Positions 34,142 through 44,689 of a DNA stretch of 60,000 nucleotides are shown here, one piece after another. Each line of letters starts with the position of its first letter. Positions within the stretch are counted from its first letter, which is position 1. Both the position numbers and the translations under genes were made by a program. The stretch is from assembly GCA_950295325.1 (NCBI GenBank), contig OX485806.1, forward strand, positions 53,689,169 to 53,749,168, read 5' to 3'. The notes below the pieces were generated by a model. It saw only the letters and a list, made by a program, of their open reading frames with translations, searched no databases and was not told the origin of the DNA. Source of the DNA: Polytrichum commune. Its lineage: Eukaryota > Streptophyta > Polytrichopsida > Polytrichales > Polytrichaceae.

Positions 34142-34978
34142 ACTCGGAAATTCAGCATCAAGGTTCTTGTTCGTGTTAACTCCGTTCTTAGAGTGCGGGT
34201 GGAAGCCATGCAAGAGTATGGTTACAACCTCCAGCGAGATGGATGGTTGAATACCTTCACCGATGAGAAGAGCCAGGCGATGCGCAGTGATGGGGTACCT
34301 TGGCGAGGTGCCCGTGAGAAGCATCCTGTTTTTTTTTTCCATCCTTCTCGCTACTCTCACCGACCAGAATGATGTTATTATGGACTGGCAGTGTGGTGTA
34401 GGTACACCTTCTTTTTCAACTTCATCCTTACTTTGAATTTTTCGTTATTTTTCCTTGACTAGTTTCCATACTAACATTTTACCTCTCTTTGCTTTAGGTG
34501 GTTCGATTATAGCATGTCGCTCCCTTGAGCGGCATATTGTGGCCCTTGAGAGTGACCCCATCATTTTCAATGCATTCCTACTCCCCATGCGCGATCCCCA
34601 GCCTGCGCGTATATCTCGCTCAGTTGCCGCACCGTCTACATCTATCTCTAATCCTCCTCAGAAGATGACCAAACGGGCATTCAGATTCCTTTGTGCGTAA
34701 GTTTGCTTTCTATATTTTGCCATGTTTGCCTTGATTTCAGGTTCTCATTTTCCAGTGTCATCTTGTTTCTAATCCTTTTGCTTGGGTGTTTAGAGAGCCA
34801 GCGGAGGACGCAGTCATTCGTCGAGACATGTTTTCAAGTCCTCCGAAGCCATTTGAGCTTCCCCCGTATGCAAGTGCAATGGTGGATTGCTTTGCGAAGG
34901 CGGAGTTCCCACCTCCTCCTCGCGTTCGTCATTTCTCGCGTGGAACACGAAATCTTTTCTCGTTAGAAGCAAATGAGG
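34142..34978 (+). pseudogene. Exons 9-11: methyltransferase-like motif I (SAM-binding) region
   Basis: Exon 34142-34401 encodes EKHPVFF followed by LTDQNDVIMDWQCGV (the frame shifts in the T-run 34329-34338). Exon 34498-34696 continues GGSIIACRSLERHIVALESD with matching phase (G|GT). This matches the end of beta-class enzymes: H-P-x-x-F, then D-x-V-x-D-x-x-x-G-x-G-x-x-x-x-A-x-x-x-x-R-x-x-x-A-x-E-x-D, the SAM-binding motif I with the acidic residue of motif II. Exon 34794-34978 (EPAEDAVIRRDM...) joins in phase (GC|A). Position at the C-terminus fits the beta class, where motif I comes last. Confidence 0.6.
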
Positions 34979-35073
34979 GTAAGGAGAGTGATAGGGAATG
35001 TTCTCCAAGCCCTTTGTTTATCATTTGGGTTTTGGAGATTATAACTCAGTTTGTTGTTGTTTTCCGGCTTTAA

Positions 35074-35564
35074 AAAAAGTTGTATGTTGGTTTTATTTTT
35101 GATATCCGGTGCAAGTCTCATTCTTTCTCTCCATTATTTCATATTCATAATGTCAACCCGCATTGCATTCTTCATTTTTTCTTCATTGTTCGGATCTCTT
35201 AACTTCTAGTCACAAAACAATTTAGCATACACCCAATCCAATAAAAAGTTGGTGCCTCACACAGCTCCTCCTTCTTTCATTAAATCATAAGTATTCAATA
35301 ATACTTAAGTTGCACACCACACAATACACTCCAATTCATACTACCCGCATTGCATTCTTCATTTATTACTGCTAATCTAATTAGTTTGTGGATTAGCCCT
35401 TAAGTATAGTTAACTCCCTTCTCTAGAAGTCTTGAGCTCTTACAGCTAGGACAATGTGTGAATTAGGAAGGGATGTTTAGGGTATTAGTGAAGTTAATTA
35501 GCGGTGTTAGTTAGGGGCTTAGCGGGGTTAACTAGCAAGTGTGGATTAGACTATTGCAGCTTAA
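35074..35564. other. AT-rich spacer
   Basis: No gene seen. The string CCCGCATTGCATTCTTCATT occurs twice (near 35158 and 35345), and the rest is unremarkable. Confidence 0.6.
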
Positions 35565-35800
35565 GGTTGTTGCTGGACTACTGCGGCTAAACTGGGTTCT
35601 GGTTGCAGCCGAGCTGTTGGACTACAGAGGCTAAGCTGGGTTCTGGTTGCAGCCCAGCTGCTGGACTACTGAGGCTAAGCTGGGTTCTGGCTACAGCCGA
35701 GCTGCTGGTGCTACAGAGGCTAAGCTGGGATTCTGGTTGTAGCCGAGCTGCTAGTGCTACTGAGGCTAAGTTGGGTTCTGGTTGCAACCAAGGGTTTTAT
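35565..35800. repeat. Short tandem repeat, five units of 44-46 bp
   Basis: The string GGCTAAGCTGGGTTCTGG recurs at about 35585, 35629, 35673, 35718 and 35764 with few changes. The frames open across it are by-products of the repeat. Confidence 0.85.
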
Positions 35801-36048
35801 AAGTTTTAATGTTAAGAACGCATGTGGGCACGATATTGGGCTCACATAGTGCTGACGTCAGCCTTAATTTATGTATATTTCAACGGAATTGGGCTCCCTT
35901 TTCAACAAATGTTTCTACTAATACCCCTTAAACCCACAGTAATACACCCACTTTCTGTCAAAATTTATACCAAAAATTTCTGCTCTCCGCTCTCCAAACT
36001 CTGCTCTCTGCTCTCCGCTCTACGCTCACATACTTGAGTTTCCCTGTG
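35801..36048 (+). promoter_or_regulatory. Possible promoter upstream of satellite array 2
   Basis: A perfect 12-bp palindrome GCTGACGTCAGC (35851-35862) contains TGACGTCA, the site class bound by plant bZIP factors. It is followed by TTATGTATATTT (TATA-like) and, at 35984-36030, a pyrimidine-rich run of CTCTCCGCTCT-type repeats, similar to the Y-patch near plant transcription starts. The first satellite unit begins about 20 bp later. Function is inferred only. Confidence 0.35.
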
Positions 36049-39000
36049 GACTACAAAATGACCCTCTCGGATCCGAGAGGGTCTTTAGGTAAGAGTTTTA
36101 AGACCATATTTCGTCTTCAAGGTAGGGTACTTTGTATGTGTAGTTAGGATCATTTTGTTTGGACTAGTGGGGTTGTGATGTTGAAGTAGTTGGGTGTGAA
36201 CTACAAAATGACCCTCTCGGATCCGAGAGGGTCTTTAGGTAAGAGTTTTAAGACCAGATTTTGTCTTCAAGGTTGGCACTTTGTATGTGTAGATGCTGAT
36301 TTTGTGTGGAATAGTTGTAATGCCATGTTGAAGTACTTCGATGTGCACTACAAAATGACCTTCTCAGATCCAAGAGGGTCTTTAGTTCAGAGTTTTTAGA
36401 CCACATTTTGTCTTTAAGGTTGGACACTTTGCATCTGTAATTAGGGTCATTTTGTTTGGAGTAGTTGGGTTTTGATGTGAAAGTAGTTGGGTGTGGACTA
36501 CAAAATGACCATCTCGGATCCGAGAGACTCTTTAATTGACAGTATTTCGACCAGATTTTGTCTTCAAGGTTGGGTACTTTGTTTGTGTAGTTAGGGTCCT
36601 CTTGTGTGAACTAGTTCGGTTGTGATGTTGAAGTAGTTGGGTGTGGACTACAAAATGACTCTCTCGGATCCGAGAGGGTCTTTAGTTGAGAGTATTTAGA
36701 CCAGATTTTGTCTTCAAGGTCGGGTACTTTGTATGTGTAGTTAGGGTCCTCTTGTATGGACTAGTTGGGCTGTGATGTTGAAGTCGTTGGATGTGGACTA
36801 CAAAATGACCTTCTCGAATCCGAGAGGGTCTTTAGTTGAGAGTTTTTAGACCAGATTTTGTATTCAAGGTTGGGTATTTTGTATGTGTAGTTAAGGTCAT
36901 TTTGTGTGGACTAGTTCGGTTGTGATGTTGAGGTAGTTGGGTGTGCACTCCAAAATGAGCCTCTCGGATCCGAAAGGTTCTTTACTTGAGAGTTTTAAGA
37001 CAAGAGTTTGTCTTCAAGTTTTGGTACTTTGTATGTGTAGTTGGGATCATTTTGTTTGGACTAGTTGGGTTGTGATGTTGAAATAGTTTGGTGTGGACTA
37101 CAAAATGACATTCTCGGATCCGAGAGGATCTTTGGTTGAGAGTTGTTAGACCAAATTTTGTCTTCAAGGTTGGATACTTTGTATGTGTAGTTAGGGTCAT
37201 TTTGTGTGGACTAGTTGGGTTCTGATGTTGAAGTAGTTGGGTGTGGACTACAAAATGAGCCTCTCTGATCCGAATGTTTCTTTAGGTGAGAGTTTTAAGA
37301 CCAGAGCTTGTCTTCAAGCTTGGGTACTTTGTTTGTGTAATTAGGGTCCTCTTCGGTGGACTAGTTGGGTTGTGATGTTGTAGTAGATGGGTGTGGACCA
37401 CAAAATGACCCTCTCGGATCCGAGAAGGTCTTTAGTTGAGAGTTTTAAGACTTGATTTTGTCTTCAAGGTTGGGCACTTTGTAACTGTAATTAGAATCAT
37501 GTTGTTTGGAGTACTTGGGTTGTCATGTTGAAGTAGTTGGGCGTGGACTACAAAATGACCATTTTCGGATCCGATAGGGTCTTTAGGTAAGAGTTTTTAG
37601 ACCAGAGTTTGTCTTCAAGGTTGGGTACTTTGTTTGTGTAGTTAGGGTCCTCTTGTGTGAACTAATTCGGTTGTGATGTTGAAGTAGTTGGGTGTGGACT
37701 ACAAAATGACCCTCTCGGATCTGAGAGGGTCTTTAGTTGAGAGTATTTAGACCAGATTTTGTCTTCAAGGTCGGGTACTTTGTATGTGTACTTAGGGTCG
37801 TCTTGTATGGACTAGTTGGGTTGTGATGTTGAAGTCGTTGGATGTGGACTACAAAATGACTCTATCGGATCTGAGAAGGTCTTTATTTGAGAGTTTTTAG
37901 ACCAGATTTTGTATTCAAGGTTGGGTATTTTGTATGTGTAATTAAGGTTAGTTTGTGTAAACTAGTTCGGTTGTGATGTTGAAGTAGTTGGGTGTGGACT
38001 ACAAAATGACCTTCTCGGATCCGAAAGGTTTTTTAGTTGAGAGTGCTTAGACCAGATTTTGTCTTCAAGGTTGGGTACTTTGTATGTGTAGTTAGGGTGA
38101 TTTTGTGTGGACTAGTTGGGTTTTCATGCTGAACTAGTTTGGTGTGGAGTATAAAATGACCCTATCGGATCTGAGAGGGTCTTTATGTAAGAGTTTTAAA
38201 ACAAGATTTTGTCTTCAAGGTGTGGCACTTTGTATGTGTAGTTAGGATCATTTTGTTTGGACTAGTTGGGTTGTCATGCTGAAATAGTTTGGTGTGGACT
38301 ACAAAAATGACCTTCTCGGATCCGACATGATCTTTGGTTGAGAGTTTTTAGACGAGATTTTGTCTTCAAGGTTGGGTACTTCGTATGTGTAGTTAAGATC
38401 ATTTTGTCTGGACTAGTGGGGTTGTCATGTTGAAATAGTTTGGTGTGGACTACAAAATGACCCTCTCGGATCCGAGAGGATCTTTGGTTGAGAGTTTCTA
38501 GACCAGATTTTGTCTTCAAGGTTGGGTACTTTGTATGTGTAGTTAGGGTCATTTTGTGTGGACTAGTGGGGTTGTGATGTTGAAGTAGTTGGGTGTGGAC
38601 TACAAAATGACCCTCTCGGATCTAAGAGGGTCATTAGGTAAGAGTTTTAAGACCAGATTTTGTCTTCAAGGTAGGCTTACTTTGTATGCGTAGTTAGGAT
38701 CATTTTGTTAAAACTACTTGGGTTGTAATGTTGAAGTAGTTGGGTGTGGACTACAAAATAACCATCTCGGATCCGAGAGGGTCTTTGCTTGAGGGCATGA
38801 GGACAAGATTTTGTCTTCAAGGTTGGCACTTTGTATGTGTAGTTAGGCTCATTTTGTGTGGAATAATTGTGTTGTCATGTTGAAGTAGTTGGGTGTGGAC
38901 TACAAAATGACCCACTCGGATCGAAGAGGATCTTTAGGTAAGAGTTTGAAGACCAAATTATGTCTTCAAGGTAGGGTACTTTGTATGTGTAGTTAGGATC

Positions 39001-39196
39001 ATTTTGTTTGGACTAAATAGGTTGTCATGTTGAAGTAGTTTGGTGTGGACTACAAAATGACCTTCTTGGATCCGAGAGGGTCTTTATGTAAGAGTTTTAA
39101 GACCATATTTTGTCTTCAAGGTAGGGTACTTTGTATGTGTAGTTAGGATCATTTTGTTTGGATTAGTTGGGTAGTGATGTTGAAGTAGTTGGGTGT
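36049..39196. repeat. Satellite array 2, left part, 21 units of about 150 bp with a 24-bp palindrome
   Basis: Units start at about 36060, 36210, 36357, 36507 and then every 150-151 bp to 39059. The best ones hold a perfect 24-bp palindrome with half-site GACCCTCTCGGA around GGATCC; others have 1-4 changes. The rest of the unit (CAAAATGACC, TTTTGTCTTCAAGGTTGGGTA, TTTGTATGTGTAGTTAGG) shows no resemblance to array 1. Frames open through the array are not genes. Confidence 0.96.
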
Positions 39197-39801
39197 TGTC
39201 GCAACCCTTGCTAGCCCCTTAGCAATCTTGCCAGTTTTCCTTTCTAGCAAAGGTTACGAGCGCTAACCCTTCGCATACCGCCATGCTAATGGTTAGCTCC
39301 TCCTACCCCGGACCATATAGTTCATATGAGGGGAACCAACCCTCTTACTTTGCTTTCGGGACTCATCCCTTAATCGGTAACCATTTCTTCGATGTGGACT
39401 TCCATTCCTGGAAGTACAATCCTATGTTGATCATCGCATGCCGGAGCAAGACTACAACAACCTGAAGCATACCACGTAACTATGGCCTCACAATGGGCCA
39501 AAGCCCATGGAGGCCGTGCCGTTCGGCCTCGGGTGGGTGAGGCCACACCACCTCACCCATATAAGCCTCTAGGACTCTACGCGGGGCCCCTACCCCACCG
39601 TCAAGAGACCTCTTTTCTCTCTCCCAAGAGTTGGGGCCAAGTAGACATTTTCCCTTAGCTGCTGGGCCTAGAAGCCCCCAGCAAGTTCAGACCATCATAA
39701 CTTCCTTGTATGATGTCTGGTGCTAACAAACGACCACTCCATCTTCATCTACGCTTCACGTAGATGCCTATGGACTCCTCACTTGCCCCATTCAGGCAAG
39801 T

Positions 39802-40907
39802 CAGTGCTTAAAATTGAAGCCCTCATATGAATTTCATTTTGAAGGGCTCTGAAATTTCAGCATTGCAATTGAAGGGCATATCTAAATCTAGGACGTCAAT
39901 GGAAATTTTTCAGAGAAATATAAAACTTATATTAAAATTATGCATGATTTGCATGGTACATGCTTCTAGTACAATGAAATAATGGAGAATCAACTATCTA
40001 ACTCCACCTCTTGAAGTGACAATGCCCTACGATTGTTGGTTACTGTAGCGGTTTTCCAAGTGTCAAAATGCCATTCCAATCCATGAATTCAACTCCCAAA
40101 CTGTTTAGGCTAATCCTCATCAATGCATCAAGTGTGTCAAAGTTTAGGCATGTTCTTTTTTCGCTCTGAACCCAATTCTACTTTGAAAAACCACGCTCAC
40201 AAACAGCAGTGCTAGTAGGGATCACAAGTATGGCTTGCCATAGCGACATTAGGGTTGGCCAATTGATATTAAACTCTCGGTCACGGCCACAAAAAAAACC
40301 CAATCTTCGTGCATACTTCGGTGTTGTCAAGCTGAAGATAACATCTCCACAAATTCAAGCAACTCCGCATTGGCTTGATCAACAAGAACAAAGCTCCACT
40401 TGAAATGTGTCACCAACCGGTTCAACCATTGCTCAGTTAAAGTGCCTCGATCCAATGCATCCATGGGATAGTGTTTTGGGCTGAAAAGCCTGGCCGCATT
40501 AAAAATGGGCAAGTCAGGGAAGCGATCATTTAGTGAGTCAATAACCTTTTGGACGTATAGTCTACCAAGGGTGATGCAATCCTCCAACGAGCCCCCTACA
40601 TCACACCCGAACATAGAGTCATAGTGCAAAGTATGCATTTTCTCACAACCAAACCTATCAACATACAATTCCCATCTGGACTAATTCCCATCTCGATCTG
40701 AGATCTAGAGCCCAAAGTTAGACTGCCGGAGTTAAACGGCTACTTGAGATGATGAACGATACTTGAAGAGTATTATTTATCCAGCACTTCAAGTGAAGGG
40801 AGCACTTAGATATGAGATTATGTTTTGAAGGGTTGTTTTCCTTGAGGTATTTTTTGAAGTCCCAAACCCCATTTGAAGGGCACTGAAGACTTCAATTTTG
40901 AGCACTG
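39802..40907 (-). mobile_element. hAT-superfamily transposon, deletion derivative
   Basis: An 8-bp target duplication AGGCAAGT (39794-39801 and 40908-40915) flanks terminal inverted repeats: CAGTGCTTAAAATTGAAG at the left, and the complement of CAGTGCTCAAAATTGAAG at the right, one mismatch in 18. The 8-bp duplication and CAGTG ends are typical of hAT. At 1106 bp it is too short for a full transposase gene and keeps only part of it. Confidence 0.92.
40080..40668 (-). pseudogene. hAT transposase fragment with C-terminal dimerisation domain
   Basis: On the - strand the frame 40668-40327 encodes 113 residues including LNDRFPDLPIFNAARLF. Further on, about 40230-40100, reads IPTSTAVCERGFSK, a stop, then LNFDTLDALMRISLN. 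The second part matches the hAT family C-terminal dimerisation region (P-x-S-x-A-x-x-E-R-x-F-S...L-x-x-L-x-x-I). The N-terminal part and the catalytic core are gone, so it is inactive. Confidence 0.8.
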
Positions 40908-41286
40908 AGGCAAGTATTGACAAAGTTATGCTTGTTTGAACCTTGGCAGTCCCGGGAATCACTCCCAGGCACTGCTGTACCAGGGCCCTGTCCCGGGACA
41001 ACGCCCCACTCAAATGGCCATAACTCCTAGCTCACACCTCCGATTGAGATGATCTTGAGCATTCAAAAATCACCACACCATGAGCTACGCATAGTTCATG
41101 GCCTTACCCTCATGCCTCCTAGTTTCTGTGGGTGGGAGGCGTTCCCAACGCCCGGGGCCCTCACCCACACTAAGATCACTTGGGCCCTCTCACCAACAGC
41201 GCCATAAGTCCTGGGTGTCATTCCGGGGTCCCCCTTGTGCCCATGGTGTTTCGGGCACTCCACATGGAGAGGTGCGCGACAGGTAT

Positions 41287-42210
41287 GGAGTACAAGATGA
41301 CCCTCTTGGATCCAAAAGGTTCTTTAGTTGAGAGTTTTTAGACCATAGTATGTCTTCAAGGTTGGGTACTTTGTATGTGTAGTTAGGGTCATTTTGTGTG
41401 GACTAGTTGGGTTGTCATGTTGAAGTTGTTGGGTGTGCTCTACAAAATGACCCTCTCGGATCCGAAAGGGTCTTTAGTTGAGAGTTTTTAAACCAGAGTT
41501 TGTTTTCAAGGTTGGTTAGTTTGTATGTGTAGTTATGGCCATTTAGTGTGGAGTAGTTTGGTGGTCATGTTGAAATAGTTTGGTGTGGACTACAAAATGA
41601 CCCTGTCGGATCAGAGAGGGATTTTTGTTGTGAGTTTTTAGAACAGATTTTGTCTTCAAGGTTGGGTACTTTGTATGTGTAGTTAGGGTGATTTTGTGTG
41701 GACTAGTTGGGTTGTCATGTTGAACTAGTTGGGTGTGGACTACAAAATGACCCTTTTGGGAACCGAGATAGTCTTTAGTTGAGAGTTTTTAGACCATATT
41801 TTGTCTTCAAGGTTGGTAATTTGTATGTGATTTTGAAGTAGTTGGGTGTGGACTACAAAATGACCCTCTCGGATCCGAGAGGGTCTTTAGTTGAGAGTAT
41901 TTAGATAACATTTGGACGTCAAAGTTGGGTACTTTGTATATGTAGTTAGGGTCATTTTGTGTGGACTAGTTGGGTTGTGATGTTGAAATAGTTTGGTGTG
42001 CACTAGAGAACGACCCTCTCGGATCCAAGAGAGTCTTTAGTTGAGAGTATTTGGACCAGATTTTGAGTCCAAGGTTGGGGACATTGTATGTGTAGTTAGG
42101 ATCATCTTGTGTGGACTATAAAATGATTTTCTCGGAACGGAGAGGGTCTTTGCTTGAGGGATGTTGACCATATTTTGATTGCAAGGTTCTAAAACTTGTA
42201 TGTGTTATTT
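41287..42210. repeat. Satellite array 2, right part, 7 units
   Basis: Palindrome starts near 41299, 41449, 41599, 41749, 41862, 42012 and 42124. The unit at 41749-41862 has lost about 37 bp, and the last units are degenerate. The array ends in TGTGTTATTTTTTGCAG, a good splice acceptor, directly before the coding sequence of the next gene copy. Confidence 0.92.
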
Positions 42211-42227
42211 TTTGCAGGGATAACAAT

Positions 42228-43197
42228 CCATGGATTTCCTTCTATCGGAGGAGCCCTCAATGGAGGACCATAATGTTCCATTGAAGGTTCCTGTGGCATG
42301 AAATGGGGCATTGCTTGATCTCTTTTGTCAATAGATGTTTCATTTATTGGAGTTCCCCTTTTCTTTGTTCTCGAAACATCGCCTCCGGTTCTTTTTGTTT
42401 TAAATAATTTTGGCCGCTGCCTAATGTTTTGGTGGTTACCCTTGTAGAATAATGCACTAGTTGCAACCGACTCTTTGCATCCTCTTGATGAGTCCAACTC
42501 AGAGGAGACTGAGCTCTTGATTTGGAGATTGCAAAAAGAAGACTCTTATGCTCTGAATCACCGGGTTTGAATGAAAGCTCTTCATAAGTCGCATTTGTCT
42601 ATCCCATTGTGCCGCTTGGGATGTCTTCCACTTGTTCGTCCCATCAACGAGGTTGATGTCGCTTGTTTGGAAAATGAGTTCATCATGGGTTATCGTGACG
42701 GTGACCGAGCCTTGTATGTCTCTCCCTACAACAACCTCTATGAGGTACTCGATGTCTCCGATGACATCCACAATGCTTGGAGTTCATTATGGCAAGAAAC
42801 CAATGAGGAATTTGACGCCATGCTCCAAAATGACCCTGACCTTGCTCACCTTTGTGGCAAGATGTTGTACGTGTGGAAGAGTAACCACCGTTTGTCGGCT
42901 TGGTGGAGGCACATTAATAAGCATCATTTGCTGGATAAAGATTGGCATATCTATGTTGACTGTATTGTCGTGGATCCAAAAAATTCCACCGCCGTCTTTT
43001 TGAATTCCATGAATGACATCAATTGGTAAGTTCATGTTTCCATTTCATGTTTCATTATTCCTTTGATTGTCATTACTTTGTTTTTAAGGTCCACGGAGCA
43101 CGATCATGTTAAGAACAACATACCTTCCAAATTGCTTCGCATTCGTACATTTGGAAAATTCAAGCTTAAAGATTTTAAGGACCTCATTTTCGTTGAC
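42228..43197 (+). pseudogene. Second copy of the ParB/methyltransferase-type gene, truncated
   Basis: A short first exon may start at ATG 42230 (MDFLLSEEPSMED). The main exon, about 42448-43025, is open for about 192 codons except one TGA at 42568-42570. It matches 28789-29363 over its whole length, for example GYRDGDRALYVSP and VWKSNHRLSAWWRHI. The intron 43026-43089 (GTAAGT...TTTTTAAG) is in the same place and phase as in the first copy. The next exon matches STEHD.VK.NIP.KLLRIRTFG and then runs into chromovirus LTR sequence at about 43198, so everything downstream, including any methyltransferase part, is missing. One stop in about 230 codons suggests more recent inactivation than the first copy. 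Confidence 0.65.
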
Positions 43198-43877
43198 GAG
43201 CAACACAACAACAACCCGAAGCATACTAGGCAACTATGGCCTCACAATGGGCCAAAACCCATGGACGCAGTGCCGTTCGGCCTCGGGTGGGTGAGGCCAC
43301 ACCACCTCACCCATATAAGCCTCTAGGACTCTACACGGGGCCCCTACCCCACCGTCAACCAACCTCTTGTCTCCCCACCAAGAGTTGGGGCCAAATAGAC
43401 ATTTTCCCTTAGCTTCCATATGATGTCTTATGCTAACAAGCAACCACTCCATCGTCATCTACGCTTCACATACATGTTGATGGACTCCTCACTTGCCCCA
43501 TTCAGGCAAGTATTGATGAAGTTATGCATGTTCAAACCTTGGCAGTCCCGGGAATCACTCCCATGCACTGCTGTACCAGGGCGCTGTCCCGGGACAGCGC
43601 CCCACTCAAATTCTCATACCTCCTACCTCACACCTCCGATTGAGGTGTTCCTGAGTATTCTAGAATCACCACGCCATGAGCTACGCATAGCTCATGACCT
43701 CACCCTTGTGCCTCCTAGTCTCCGTGGGTGGGAGGCGTTCCCAACGCCCGGGGCCCTCACCCACACTAGGATCACTTGGGCCCTCTCACCAACGGCGCCA
43801 CAAGTCCCGGGTGTCACTCCGGGGTCCCCATTGTGCCCATGGTGTTTTGAGCACTCCTCATGGAGAGGTGCGCGACA
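43198..43877 (-). repeat. E6 3' LTR, incomplete
   Basis: Ends GTGCGCGACA at 43877, followed by CTCACCCCCACC. Besides the missing outer end it lacks about 50 bp around 43415, where the hairpin block TGCTGGG...CCCAGCA is deleted. Confidence 0.85.
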
Positions 43878-44689
43878 CTCACCCCCACCAAACGGAGTCG
43901 ATGCCCTCATCGACTATACTCGTAGTCAGCACACCAATTCTCAAGTTGCCATCCTCTATGGTGCCGCATTGTGTTTACCTTAGGGCGCGACCCCCACAAT
44001 GCATCTTCAAATTTGGCATAATCCCAAAGGTGTCGTTCCTAGGTGGTTCGTTAGTGACCTTGGATCTCTCCTCCAACGACCTAACCTACACTAGACCCAC
44101 CTACTTTGGTATTCATTTGGGTTGCCCTTCCTTTGGGACCTCCCCCGTTAGGCTCCACTAGCTTAACATGACACAGTTAGGCGAGACCTCAACGCTTCCA
44201 CTAAGTTGTCTCGGTTGCAACTCCGAGATGGCTTTCCATTGTTAAGCCATGCCTCGATCGCACGGGGGTGATGTCAAGTCCCGCCCGACTCGGTTCCCAC
44301 TTTGCTCTTTCGAGACATGGGTTCATGACTCCCATGCGCCAACTCACGTTAGATCGCGGGTAGCACTTTTATGAGCACGCGCCATCACCTTGCCACCGCG
44401 CGGAGAAGCCCACAACTAAGAAGTTTTGTTCGTTTTATCCAAGGCCCCTCCAAGCCATGGCCCCCAATTACTCGGCTTACCCAACCTAGTTTGGCATGTC
44501 TATTCCCTCTCTTCCATTAACCAAGCACAAGTACAAGACTAGGACCTCATCTCATACTTTTCTCTTTGCACCACTAAAGTTGAACTTTATTGCCTTAAGC
44601 CAAAGAACAAGTTCATGTTGTGGACGGCATTGCCTCCAAGCTAAGTGTGCTACTAATGTCTCTCCCCCACTAAAGGAGATTATGTCCTC
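43878..44689 (-). other. E6 polypurine tract and 3' untranslated region
   Basis: Same block as in E2-E4, with slightly more divergence. Confidence 0.82.

Larger units (their letters stand above)
28585..35073 (+). pseudogene. Multi-exon gene with ParB-like and beta-class DNA methyltransferase-like parts, decayed
   Basis: Exons deduced from GT-AG borders and open frames: 28585-28698, 28789-29363, 29456-about 29634, 29742-29939, 30072-30290, 30371-30613, 30705-31392, 31485-31816, 34142-34401, 34498-34696, 34794-34978 or to a stop at 35073. Most introns are about 80-130 bp; the one holding B1 is long. The second exon carries a ParB/sulfiredoxin-like signature. The last four resemble a beta-class N6-adenine/N4-cytosine DNA methyltransferase in the order motif IV region, then motif I. 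Such fusions are known in bacteria and phages. In-frame stops in exons 3, 4, 5 and 7 and frameshifts near 30850, 31490 and the T-run at 34329-34338 indicate a pseudogene. Domain names are my inference from motifs, not a database result. Confidence 0.6.
39197..41281 (-). mobile_element. S4, solo LTR of the chromovirus family in satellite 2, carrying a hAT element
   Basis: TGTCGCAACC at 39197, GTGCGCGACA at 41281. Flanks are GGTGT (39192-39196) and GGTAT (41282-41286), a 5-bp duplication with one later change. Without the hAT insertion it measures 971 bp. Confidence 0.88.

Noticed and set aside
38274-38552. 92-codon frame in satellite 2 with repeated HFVVHTK-like strings
   Set aside because: It is a by-product of 150-bp units, which are a multiple of three long and so keep a frame open by periodicity.
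36049-39196. CRISPR-like look of regularly spaced palindromes
   Set aside because: The whole 150-bp unit repeats, not just a short repeat with unique spacers, and the context is plant nuclear DNA.
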